Shown piece after piece: positions 1 through 7,947 of a stretch of 64,000 bases of DNA. The notes below the pieces were generated by a model. The model saw only the letters and a program-made list of their open reading frames with translations, was not told the DNA's origin and ran no database searches. This DNA is from Janthinobacterium saanense (GTDB lineage Bacteria > Pseudomonadota > Gammaproteobacteria > Burkholderiales > Burkholderiaceae_D). The position numbers and the translations under genes were made by a program. The stretch covers positions 2,400 through 66,399 of the forward strand of contig NZ_JACHCI010000012.1 of assembly GCF_014200675.1 (NCBI RefSeq), read 5' to 3'. Positions within the stretch are counted from its first letter, which is position 1. The number at the start of each line of letters is the position of its first letter.

Positions 1-19
1 AAGCAGCCGCACTCGAATC

Positions 20-95
20 TGGCGTCCCCAAGGGGATTCGAACCCCTGTACTCACCGTGAAAGGGTGATGTCCTAGGCCTCTAGACGATGGGGAC
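20..95 (-). tRNA. tRNA-Glu (anticodon TTC)
   Basis: The reverse complement folds as a 76-nt tRNA with encoded CCA. The anticodon loop CTTTCAC gives TTC, and the body closely matches bacterial tRNA-Glu. This is the most distal gene of the minus-strand array. Its flank (1-19) and body recur exactly at 173-267, so one of the two copies is a recent local duplication. Confidence 0.96.
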
Positions 96-191
96 AAAAA
101 ATCTGCCCTGGATGCGCTGCCCTGCATCCGGCCTTGTTGCTGCTCACTACTTGCGGCTGATTATTTACTACAAAGCAGCCGCACTCGAATC

Positions 192-267
192 TGGCGTCCC
201 CAAGGGGATTCGAACCCCTGTACTCACCGTGAAAGGGTGATGTCCTAGGCCTCTAGACGATGGGGAC
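192..267 (-). tRNA. tRNA-Glu (anticodon TTC)
   Basis: This is a second identical 76-nt tRNA-Glu with CCA encoded and anticodon TTC. The repeat with the previous copy includes 19 nt of 3' flank (173-191), which marks a segmental duplication rather than independent insertion. Confidence 0.96.
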
Positions 268-403
268 AGAAATCTGTCCTGAATGCCCGCTTGCGCATCC
301 TGACCTGGTACCGCAGCAATGTTGCAGAAACAAAAAAAGCCTGACTTATCAGGCCCGTTCAGCACTGCATCAATACGTTACAACTAAGTACAACTAAAAA
401 TCC

Positions 404-479
404 TGGCGTCCCCAAGGGGATTCGAACCCCTGTACTCACCGTGAAAGGGTGATGTCCTAGGCCTCTAGACGATGGGGAC
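404..479 (-). tRNA. tRNA-Glu (anticodon TTC)
   Basis: This is a third identical tRNA-Glu(TTC) with encoded CCA. It is the last tRNA before the tetR/monooxygenase pair that interrupts the array. The 173 bases from here to the tetR stop hold no recognisable gene. Confidence 0.96.
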
Positions 480-652
480 CTGTGCTGGCTTTACTCTCAG
501 CGGACTCTTCTTTGAAGGCTTTATTTAGCCCCTCAAAAAAGCGTGCGCGAAGTTTAACACGAAGCGATTCACGAAATCAACTACTGGCCTTCTTATTTTC
601 TGTCCCCGCCCTCTCCATGAGGCCGGAAATAAGCGGAAGGCATGCAAGACAA

Positions 653-1273
653 TCATGCACCGGCAGGCCGCTGCAGAAAAGATACAAGAAGAGCAATAAT
701 TTCCTCATTAAAGCCGGGCTGGTCCAGCACTTCCGGCGTACGGGACGCTGTTTCATGAATGACGGCATGGGCGGCGATACGCGCAATCCGGCATGCAAGC
801 TGCGGATCCGGCACATTCTGCATATAGGGACCAAAAGCGAGCAGAAGCTGTCCCTCGACAAGATCATCGGGGGCGGCATGCCTGACAGAACCCGGGAGCT
901 CCTCGGCGATGGCCCGATGCACCGCTGGGGCGATCCTGTGTTCAGCCACGATAGCCGCAACCAGCAAGGCAAGGGCATCGTGCAGCGAAGATTGGGCGGA
1001 CAATTGCTCCAACGCCTGCGCTAGCTTTTTCCGGCTTTCAGCGGCATGGCGCAGCTGCAACTCGGCAACGATGGCTTCCTTACCAGGGAAAAACTGATAC
1101 AAGGAGCTGATATTCACACCGGCACGCTCGGCGATGGCATTCGTGGTCAAGCCCTTCCATCCCGATTCCACCAAAATGTAAGTAGCGGCTTGCGTAATTG
1201 CATCCACCGTCGCGCGTGAACGCTCCTGCCTGGGGCGTTTCCTGATCACCGTAGCCGGACGAACTACCTTCAT
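653..1273 (-). CDS. TetR/AcrR-family transcriptional regulator
   Basis: This 206-aa protein is a predicted DNA-binding repressor. The N-terminal helix-turn-helix covers about residues 18-65, with the typical pattern of a TetR recognition helix ending in SSLYQFFPGKEAI. The remainder is a helical ligand-binding domain without family-level identity. The start is supported by a GGAG about 8 nt upstream. It is divergent from the flavin monooxygenase at 1381, sharing a 107-bp intergenic region with an inverted repeat, which suggests that it represses that gene and itself in response to an aromatic compound. The ligand cannot be read from the sequence. Both genes lie inside a tRNA array, which hints at acquisition as a unit. 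Confidence 0.9.
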   Translation of the reverse strand: MKVVRPATVIRKRPRQERSRATVDAITQAATYILVESGWKGLTTNAIAERAGVNISSLYQFFPGKEAIVAELQLRHAAESRKKLAQALEQLSAQSSLHDALALLVAAIVAEHRIAPAVHRAIAEELPGSVRHAAPDDLVEGQLLLAFGPYMQNVPDPQLACRIARIAAHAVIHETASRTPEVLDQPGFNEEIIALLVSFLQRPAGA

Positions 1274-1293
1274 ATGTGCGCTCCGAATGCAAG

Positions 1294-1321
1294 TAGTAAA
1301 AATGAAAGCTTTAGCTTACTA
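1294..1321. promoter_or_regulatory. Candidate TetR operator
   Basis: The hexamers TAGTAA and TTACTA form a perfect inverted repeat separated by 16 nt in the divergent tetR/monooxygenase promoter region. The AT-rich setting and spacing fit a TetR dimer site. Its binding is inferred only. Confidence 0.45.
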
Positions 1322-1380
1322 TTTTACACAGGAAGAAGCAAACACCCACCCGATCAGCCCATGAAAGAAAGCACAATCTG

Positions 1381-2943
1381 ATGAAGCACGGAAAAATAAT
1401 CGACGTATTGATCGTCGGCGCCGGACCGACCGGCACCACACTGGCCATCGACCTGGCTCGCCGCGGCCTGGAACTGCGCATTATCGACAAAGCCCCCATG
1501 GCCTTCGATGGCTCGCGCGCAAAAGGAATCCAGCCGCGCAGCCTGGAAATATTCACCGACCTGGAGGTGCTCGACGACATACTCGCCGCTGGCAGCCTCT
1601 ATCCCAAATTGGGCGTACACCTCGGGCCGTTCAGCCTTCCATGGGGCATGTTCCGCAATATCGCAGCCACGCCAAGCGTTCCTCATCCCAATACCTGGCT
1701 GATTCCCCAATACCGCGTCGACGGTGCACTGCATGCCCGGCTCGGCAAGCTGGGGCATCACGCACAGTTCGGCCACGAATTACTGGATCTGTCGCAAGAC
1801 AGCGACACGATCACCGCCACGATTTCCACAGCCAACGGCCCGGAAGAAATTACGGCCCGCTATCTGGTAGGCGCCGATGGCGGCAGCAGCGCCGTACGCA
1901 AGAAACTCGGCATCGCCTTCAATGGGACGACCAGGGAGCAGGATCGCATGCTGATCGTCGACGCCACCACCACCGGCCTGCCACGCGACCGATGGCACGT
2001 CTGGCCACGGCTGGGCGGGAAATTCATAGGCGCCTGCCCGCTTCCGCACACGGATATGTTCCAATGGATGATACGGCTGGCGCCAGACGAGGAAGCGCCA
2101 CGCGACCTGGCAGGCATCATGCAACGCATCCATGCGCACACGGGCAAGCCGCACATTTCCCTGCGCAACATTCAATGGCAATCGGTATTCAGGCCAAATA
2201 TCCGCATGGCGGAACACTACCGCGCGGGGCGCGCCTTCCTGGCAGGCGATGCCGCGCACGTGCACACACCGGCTGGCGCCCAGGGACTCAACACCGGCAT
2301 CCAGGATGCATACAACCTGGGGTGGAAGCTTGCGCAATGCATCGCGGGCGCCGACGATACACTGCTGGATAGTTACGAAGCGGAACGGCAACCTATCGCT
2401 GCGCGTGTGCTGGGCCTGTCGACAAAGAAATACGACGCAATCGGCACGCTGAATCCATCCGCGATCAAGCGCGGCAAGGATGAGCAACAACTTGCCTTGA
2501 CCTATCAAGGCGGCCCGCTAGCCCTGGCAGGCAATCGCACCACGACCCTGCAGGCCGGAGACCGCGCACCCGATGCCACCTTGCGCGACAACAAAGGGGA
2601 CGAGGTCAGGCTATTTGATTCCTTCAAGGGACCACACTTCAGCGCCATTGCATACGGCCTCGCGGCAGCCAACGAACTCGCCCACCTGGACTGGCCTTCG
2701 CTGGGCGCGCCACTGCAGCGCGTGGCAATCAATGCTCCCGCCAGCACTACCGGCCATGCACTCATCGACGCAACGCACACTTTCCGTGATGCCTATGGCG
2801 TTACCGGCGCCACCCTGCTACTCGTGCGCCCCGACGGCTACCTCGCACACATCGCCACACAAGACATGCTCGCCACTACACAAGCGGCCATCCGATGCCT
2901 GACACCGCCCACCGAACACCAGCAAGACGAGCAGCAGAAATAA
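1381..2943 (+). CDS. FAD-dependent aromatic monooxygenase (PheA/TfdB family)
   Basis: This 520-aa flavoprotein probably hydroxylates an aromatic or polyketide-like substrate using NAD(P)H and O2. The N-terminus carries a GxGxxG dinucleotide motif (VGAGPTGTTLA, about residues 12-22). The family DG motif is at GADGGSSAVRKKLG (about 163-176), and the second FAD motif GDAAHVHTPAGAQGLN lies around residue 290. The C-terminal 120 residues resemble the thioredoxin-like domain of phenol hydroxylases. It is divergent from tetR, which probably controls it. The TAA stop falls in the first base triplets of a terminator-containing repeat belonging to the tRNA array, so the gene ends exactly at the array boundary. 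Substrate is unknown; rifampicin or similar drug inactivation is possible but unproven. Confidence 0.88.
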   Translation: MKHGKIIDVLIVGAGPTGTTLAIDLARRGLELRIIDKAPMAFDGSRAKGIQPRSLEIFTDLEVLDDILAAGSLYPKLGVHLGPFSLPWGMFRNIAATPSVPHPNTWLIPQYRVDGALHARLGKLGHHAQFGHELLDLSQDSDTITATISTANGPEEITARYLVGADGGSSAVRKKLGIAFNGTTREQDRMLIVDATTTGLPRDRWHVWPRLGGKFIGACPLPHTDMFQWMIRLAPDEEAPRDLAGIMQRIHAHTGKPHISLRNIQWQSVFRPNIRMAEHYRAGRAFLAGDAAHVHTPAGAQGLNTGIQDAYNLGWKLAQCIAGADDTLLDSYEAERQPIAARVLGLSTKKYDAIGTLNPSAIKRGKDEQQLALTYQGGPLALAGNRTTTLQAGDRAPDATLRDNKGDEVRLFDSFKGPHFSAIAYGLAAANELAHLDWPSLGAPLQRVAINAPASTTGHALIDATHTFRDAYGVTGATLLLVRPDGYLAHIATQDMLATTQAAIRCLTPPTEHQQDEQQK

Positions 2944-2991
2944 AAAAAGCCGCTCAAGGCGACTTTGATTATCTTGTGACTTCTGCGCTAT

Positions 2992-3068
2992 TGGTGGAGG
3001 TAAGCGGGAGCTAAGCGCTGACCTCTTGCATGCCATGCAAGCGCCCTAACAGCTAAACCATACTCCCC
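2992..3068 (-). pseudogene. Decayed tRNA-Ala(GGC) copy 1
   Basis: The anticodon arm (CTTGC-ATGGCAT-GCAAG) and the 3' acceptor strand with CCA are identical to the intact tRNA-Ala. The T-loop reads TTAGCTC instead of TTCGATC, the 53-61 pair is broken, and the D-loop has lost G19. The 5' acceptor strand has an inserted A. These losses predict no functional tRNA. The former 5' end now forms a hairpin with downstream sequence (CCATACTCCCC TG GGGGTATGG). Confidence 0.82.
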
Positions 3069-3148
3069 TGGGGGTATGGCGGAACACTCAGCGGAAATAA
3101 AAAAAGCCGCTCCAGGCGACTTTGATTATCTCGTGATTTCTGCGCTAT

Positions 3149-3226
3149 TGGTGGAGGTAAGCGGGAGCTAAGCGCTGACCTCTTGCATGCCATGCAAGCG
3201 TCCTCACAGCTAAGTCATACTCCCCC
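3149..3226 (-). pseudogene. Decayed tRNA-Ala(GGC) copy 2
   Basis: It has the same T-arm lesions as copy 1 (TTAGCTC loop, broken 53-61 pair) but different D-arm substitutions. The anticodon arm is again fully preserved. A hairpin CATACTCCCC cga GGGGTATG covers the former 5' end. It is probably non-functional as a tRNA. Confidence 0.82.
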
Positions 3227-3253
3227 GAGGGGTATGGCGGAAATACTCAGCGG

Positions 3254-3283
3254 AAATAAAAAAAGCCGCTCAAGGCGACTTTG
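3254..3283 (-). terminator. Rho-independent terminator after tRNA-Ala
   Basis: On the minus strand, GTCGC and GCGGC form a short stem around CTTGA, followed by seven T. The same element recurs at about 2938-2967 and 3095-3124 downstream of the decayed copies. Confidence 0.65.
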
Positions 3284-3323
3284 ATTTATTTACTCCAAAT
3301 TCACTACTAAGTTTCTGCGCTAT

Positions 3324-3399
<76 letters not shown>

Positions 3400-3450
3400 C
3401 GGGCGCAGAAACACTGCTACTTCTTCTTACTCAACAACACCAGACTGAAC

Positions 3451-3526
3451 TGGCGTCCCCAAGGGGATTCGAACCCCTGTACTCACCGTGAAAGGGTGAT
3501 GTCCTAGGCCTCTAGACGATGGGGAC
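3451..3526 (-). tRNA. tRNA-Glu (anticodon TTC)
   Basis: This copy is identical to the other four tRNA-Glu genes of the window, with CCA encoded. It lies between two tRNA-Ala genes, showing the alternating Ala/Glu plan of the array. Confidence 0.96.
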
Positions 3527-3576
3527 CTTGGTGCTACATCTTACCTCTACAATTTACCACTTTACTTCTGCGCTGT

Positions 3577-3652
<76 letters not shown>

Positions 3653-3663
3653 GGGCGCAGAAA

Positions 3664-3690
3664 TAATAAAAGCCGCACTTGGCGACTTTG
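3664..3690 (-). terminator. Rho-independent terminator-like hairpin within tRNA array
   Basis: On the minus strand, GTCGC and GCGGC form a stem around CAAGT, followed by TTTTATTATT. It is a sequence relative of the terminators in the 157-bp tandem units and lies downstream of the tRNA-Glu at 3786. Confidence 0.5.
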
Positions 3691-3785
3691 TTCCACTACT
3701 TGCTTTCCATTCGGAACCAGTTTTTTACTGGCCAGAACTTACAACAATCAGTACAAACAACTGCCACTACTATACCACAACTACC

Positions 3786-3861
3786 TGGCGTCCCCAAGGG
3801 GATTCGAACCCCTGTACTCACCGTGAAAGGGTGATGTCCTAGGCCTCTAGACGATGGGGAC
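3786..3861 (-). tRNA. tRNA-Glu (anticodon TTC)
   Basis: This is the fifth identical tRNA-Glu(TTC), second from the promoter of the array, with CCA encoded. Confidence 0.96.
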
Positions 3862-3912
3862 CGCGGAACTTCCATACAGCTACTGCACCACTTCAACGAC
3901 CAACAAATCTGT

Positions 3913-3988
<76 letters not shown>

Positions 3989-4005
3989 GTTGGTGCAGAA
4001 ACAAG

Positions 4006-4033
4006 AGTATAGCAAAGAAGTTTCACTCTGCAA
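4006..4033 (-). promoter_or_regulatory. Sigma-70 promoter of the tRNA array
   Basis: On the minus strand, TTGCAG and TATACT are separated by 16 nt, and the start would fall about 11 nt before the first tRNA-Ala. It is the clearest promoter of the region and probably drives the Ala/Glu array. Confidence 0.7.
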
Positions 4034-4135
4034 ATACCCTTTTTACGCCTATACGTCACATTTCATAGAGGCGATTCCGGCACCGCGCAAACAGGCTGAT
4101 TTAACAATCCGCCTGTTTGCTACTTTCCATGCAAC

Positions 4136-5557
4136 TTACAGCCACTTCGCCAGGCGCGACAACACCGTCTCGCGGCCGAAAACCACTACCACCTGGTCGA
4201 TGGCTGGCGTCTGCAACTGGCCCGTCAGGATCAAGCGCAAAGGCATGGCCAGCAGCGGCATCTTGATGGTGTTGGCGGCCAGCACTTCCTTGATCATGGC
4301 GGCCACGGCTTCCTTGCTCCACTCTACCGTGGCGATGCGCTCGGCAAACTGGGCCAGCACCGGCTTGATGGCATCCGTGATGTGCTGCTCGACCAGTGCC
4401 GCTTCCGGCTGTGGTTCGCGGAAGAACAGCAGCGAGGCAGCGGCCAGTTCATTGACCGTGTTGGCGCGCTCTTTCATCATGCCCAGCACCAGCGCCAGGT
4501 CCGGCGCGCCTTCAAAGACCGAGCCTGCGGCCAACATCTGCGGACGGGCCAGGTCAGCCAGGCGGTTGTTGTCCGCCTGCTTGATATAGTGGTTGTTCAG
4601 CCAGGCCAGTTTTTCATTGTTGAACTGGGCCGCCGATTTCGACAGATGGTTCAGGTTAAACCACTCGCAGAACTGCGCGGTCGAAAACACTTCGTCGTCG
4701 CCGTGGCTCCAGCCCAGGCGCGCCAGGTAGTTCAGCATCGCTTCCGGCAAGAAACCCTGCGCCGGGTAATCCATCACGCTGACGGCGCCATGGCGCTTCG
4801 ACAGTTTCTCGCCGTCGGCGCCCAGAATCATCGGCAGGTGGCCGTACAAAGGCAGCGGTGCGCCGATGGCGCGCAGGATATTGATCTGGCGCGGGGTGTT
4901 GTTGACATGGTCGTCGCCACGGATCACGTGGGTGATCTGCATATCCCAGTCATCGACGGCCACGCAGAAGTTATAGGTCGGCGTGCCATCCGGGCGGGCG
5001 ATCACCAGGTCGTCCAGCTCGCGGTTGGAAATCGTGATCGTGCCCTTGACCACATCGTCCCAGGTCACGTCGCCATCGAGCGGATTTTTGAAACGCACCA
5101 CCGGCTTGCGGTCGGCTGGCACGGCCGGCAAGGTCTTGCCTGGCTCCGGACGCCAGGTGCCGTCGTAGCGCGGTTTTTCACCGGCGGCGCGCATGCGTTC
5201 GCGCATGGCTTCGACTTCTTCCGGCGAGGAGTAGCACAGGTAGGCCGTGCCCTGCTCCAGCATCTGCGCCACGACTTCGCGGTAGCGGTCCATGCGCTGC
5301 ATCTGGTAGAACGGGCCTTCGTCGTGGTCCAGGCCCAGCCACTTCATGCCTTCAATAATGGCTTGCACGGCTTCCGGCGTGGAGCGCTCCAGGTCCGTGT
5401 CTTCGATGCGCAGCACGAAGGTGCCGCCGAAGTGGCGCGCGTAGGCCCAGCTATATAAAGCAGTGCGGGCGCCGCCCAGGTGTAGATAGCCGGTCGGGCT
5501 GGGAGCGAAACGGGTACGGACATGGGTATGAACAGGAAGAGCGGAAGCTGTGGTCAT
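4136..5557 (-). CDS. gltX: Glutamyl-tRNA synthetase
   Basis: GltX charges tRNA-Glu with glutamate in the cytoplasm. The 473-aa protein shows the class I signature as [13 protein letters not shown] near the N-terminus and the KMSKS equivalent as KLSKRHG near the middle, with a normal C-terminal anticodon-binding region. An upstream in-frame ATG would add 23 residues with no family match, so MTTASALP was chosen as the start. The gene is immediately upstream of the tRNA array that holds five copies of its own substrate, on the same strand, with a separate promoter in between. Confidence 0.96.
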   Translation of the reverse strand: MTTASALPVHTHVRTRFAPSPTGYLHLGGARTALYSWAYARHFGGTFVLRIEDTDLERSTPEAVQAIIEGMKWLGLDHDEGPFYQMQRMDRYREVVAQMLEQGTAYLCYSSPEEVEAMRERMRAAGEKPRYDGTWRPEPGKTLPAVPADRKPVVRFKNPLDGDVTWDDVVKGTITISNRELDDLVIARPDGTPTYNFCVAVDDWDMQITHVIRGDDHVNNTPRQINILRAIGAPLPLYGHLPMILGADGEKLSKRHGAVSVMDYPAQGFLPEAMLNYLARLGWSHGDDEVFSTAQFCEWFNLNHLSKSAAQFNNEKLAWLNNHYIKQADNNRLADLARPQMLAAGSVFEGAPDLALVLGMMKERANTVNELAAASLLFFREPQPEAALVEQHITDAIKPVLAQFAERIATVEWSKEAVAAMIKEVLAANTIKMPLLAMPLRLILTGQLQTPAIDQVVVVFGRETVLSRLAKWL

Positions 5558-5626
5558 CGAAGTAATCAGGCTTAAATAAATAAAACGCCATTTTACTCTG
5601 TTGACCGCCGCCACTCCACTTAGCAC

Positions 5627-6538
5627 TTACAACTGCAACAGGCGCCGCTTTACCACATCGGCCTGCACATGCAGCGCGCGCTCGAACAGCGCCACCAGCT
5701 GCGACGGCGGACGGTGCAGCGGCTTGACGATATTCACGGTGAATGGCAAGGAGACGGCAAAGCGGCGTATCTGCAAGCCCTGCCCTGCATAGTCGAGGGC
5801 CGTCAGCGGATTGACGATGGCCAGGCCCACGCCTTCGCGCACCATGGCGCACACGGAAGCGGCGCTGTGCGTGTCGAGCGCCATGCGCCGCTCGATTCCG
5901 GCCTGGCGGAATATCTCGTCGATCTGCTGGCGGTAGGGGTCGACAGCGGCCAGGCTGATGAAAGGCAGGCCCGCAAAATCCTGCGGCGCCAACACCGGCT
6001 TGCTTGCCAGGGGATGGCCATCGGGCAGCACGCACACTTCATCGACCGACATCAGCACGTCAAACGCCGTGCCCGGTGGCGCACTGCCCACTTCCGTCAA
6101 GCCGATATCGTGGCGCTGGGCCGACAGCCACTCTTCCAGCAAGGGCGACTCCTGCGGCGTGATGCTGATGCTCACATCGGGAAAATCTGCCACGAACTGC
6201 TTGCACGCCTGCGGCAGCAGGGATTGCGAAAACACGGGCAGGCAGGCAATCGACAACTGCCCCTGGTCGAACTGGCGCAAGGCGGTCGCCGTGCTGACGA
6301 TGCGCTCCAGGCCAAAATAGGCGCGCTGCACTTCCTCGAACAGCTGCAGCGCCTGGGCGGTCGGGCGCAGCCGGCCCCGCTCGCGTTCGAACAGGGTCAG
6401 TTCCGTCAGGTATTCCAGGCGCGCCAGTTCGCGGCTGACGGTGGGCTGCGAGGTATGCAGCATGGTCGCGGCGCCCGTGACGCTGCCGGTCGTCATGATG
6501 GCGCGGAAAACTTCGATATGGCGTAGGGTGATCGACAT
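5627..6538 (-). CDS. lysR: LysR-type regulator, probably of lysA
   Basis: This LysR-family activator has an N-terminal winged helix-turn-helix (about residues 5-62, TTGSVTGAA...SQPTVSRELARLE) and a substrate-binding domain. The 303-aa length is typical. It is divergent from lysA, the arrangement known from LysR of Escherichia coli, where the regulator senses diaminopimelate and lysine. The start MSITLRHIEV was chosen; a start two codons earlier is equally possible and the longer open frame is unlikely. Assignment to lysA control rests on position and family, not on direct evidence. Confidence 0.85.
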   Translation of the reverse strand: MSITLRHIEVFRAIMTTGSVTGAATMLHTSQPTVSRELARLEYLTELTLFERERGRLRPTAQALQLFEEVQRAYFGLERIVSTATALRQFDQGQLSIACLPVFSQSLLPQACKQFVADFPDVSISITPQESPLLEEWLSAQRHDIGLTEVGSAPPGTAFDVLMSVDEVCVLPDGHPLASKPVLAPQDFAGLPFISLAAVDPYRQQIDEIFRQAGIERRMALDTHSAASVCAMVREGVGLAIVNPLTALDYAGQGLQIRRFAVSLPFTVNIVKPLHRPPSQLVALFERALHVQADVVKRRLLQL

Positions 6539-6546
6539 AGCCATAT

Positions 6547-6584
6547 CATAAATGAATAAGATAGGCTTAAATAGATATTTTATG
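6547..6584. promoter_or_regulatory. Candidate LysR operator between lysR and lysA
   Basis: CATAAA and TTTATG form an inverted repeat 26 nt apart in the AT-rich divergent intergenic region. The position suits a LysR-type binding site, but the spacing is longer than the classic T-N11-A box. Confidence 0.35.
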
Positions 6585-6640
6585 TTTGAAGCATAAACGC
6601 CGATCATGAGCACATTCCCATCCTCCCACGAAAGCCCACG

Positions 6641-7879
6641 ATGAAGCCAGTTACGGACCAGACCCTCGCCCAACTCGCCCAGCAGCACGGCACGCCTTTA
6701 TGGGTCTATGACGCGGCCACCATCCGCGCGCGCATTCAGCAGCTAGCCCAGTTCGACACGGTACGCTTCGCGCAGAAGGCCAATTCGAACATCCATCTGC
6801 TGACACTGATGCGCGAGGCGGGCGTGCACGTGGACGCCGTCTCGCTGGGCGAAATCGAACGCGCGCTGCAGGCAGGCTACACGCCGGCGCAAACCAATGG
6901 CGCTGCCGGCCTGGTATTTACCTGCGACCTGTTCGACCGCGCCACCCTGGCGCGCGTGGTGGAGGCGAAAATCGAAGTCAATTGCGGCTCGGTCGACATG
7001 TTGCGTCAGCTGGGCCCCGTCTCGCCCAGCCACCGCGTCTGGCTGCGCATCAATCCGGGCTATGGCCATGGCCACAGCAACAAGACCAATACGGGCGGCG
7101 AAAACAGCAAGCACGGTATCTGGCACGAAGAACTGCCAGAAGCGCTGGCCATCATCCGCAAGCATGGCCTGCACCTGGTCGGCCTGCACATGCATATCGG
7201 TTCGGGCGTCGATTACAGCCACCTGGAAACCGTCTGCGGCACCATGGTCGGTCTGGTGAAAAACATGGGCCACGACATCGAGGCCATCTCCACCGGCGGC
7301 GGCCTGTCCGTGCCTTACCGCGATGGCGAACAGCCGGTGGACACCAATCACTACTTCCAGCTGTGGGATGCAGCGCGCAAGCAGATCGAAACCCATTTGG
7401 GCCACCCGGTCCACCTGGAAATCGAACCGGGCCGCTTCCTGGTGGCCGACGCGGGCTTGCTGGTGGCCGAAGTACGGGCCACCAAGCAAATGGGCGGCAA
7501 TCACTTCACCTTGCTCGACACGGGCTTCAATGAACTGATGCGCCCCGCCATGTATGGCAGCTACCACGCCATGAGCGTGATCGCCCACGACGGCCGTGCA
7601 CTCGACGCACAGCGCGCCACCGTGGTTGGCGGCCCGCTGTGCGAATCGGGCGACGTGTTCACCCAGCGCGATGGCGGCGTGGTCGAAACAAGGCTGCTGC
7701 CTAGCGCGCAAGTGGGCGACTACGTGGTATTCGAAGGCGCGGGTGCGTATGGTGCGTCGATGTCCTCGAACTACAACAGCCGTCCGCATGCGGCGGAATA
7801 CCTGGTCGATGCAGACCAGTCGCGCGTGATCCGCCGCCGCCAGACCGTGGCTGAGCTGATCGCGCTGGAACAGTTCTAA
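6641..7879 (+). CDS. lysA: Diaminopimelate decarboxylase
   Basis: LysA decarboxylates meso-diaminopimelate to L-lysine, the last step of lysine synthesis, with pyridoxal phosphate. The 412-aa protein has the PLP lysine K46 in RFAQKANSN, the HMHIGSG strand of the fold-type III barrel, the glycine-rich phosphate loop STGGGLSV and the C-terminal CESGDVF motif that supplies the active-site cysteine. It is divergent from a LysR-type regulator, consistent with activation by LysR. The ATG follows an unremarkable leader. Confidence 0.95.
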   Translation: MKPVTDQTLAQLAQQHGTPLWVYDAATIRARIQQLAQFDTVRFAQKANSNIHLLTLMREAGVHVDAVSLGEIERALQAGYTPAQTNGAAGLVFTCDLFDRATLARVVEAKIEVNCGSVDMLRQLGPVSPSHRVWLRINPGYGHGHSNKTNTGGENSKHGIWHEELPEALAIIRKHGLHLVGLHMHIGSGVDYSHLETVCGTMVGLVKNMGHDIEAISTGGGLSVPYRDGEQPVDTNHYFQLWDAARKQIETHLGHPVHLEIEPGRFLVADAGLLVAEVRATKQMGGNHFTLLDTGFNELMRPAMYGSYHAMSVIAHDGRALDAQRATVVGGPLCESGDVFTQRDGGVVETRLLPSAQVGDYVVFEGAGAYGASMSSNYNSRPHAAEYLVDADQSRVIRRRQTVAELIALEQF

Positions 7880-7947
7880 AGACTATCAGCTCAGCGGTGC
7901 GGACATGCGCGTCTGATAACATCGGGCAACTCTGATGAAAGCACGCC

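Noticed and set aside
168..365. Minus-strand 65-codon frame overlapping a tRNA-Glu
   Set aside because: It runs through the tRNA and has no ribosome-binding site or family match.
482..1024. Plus-strand 180-codon frame
   Set aside because: It is antisense to tetR and has no known domain; the TetR reading is clearly coding.
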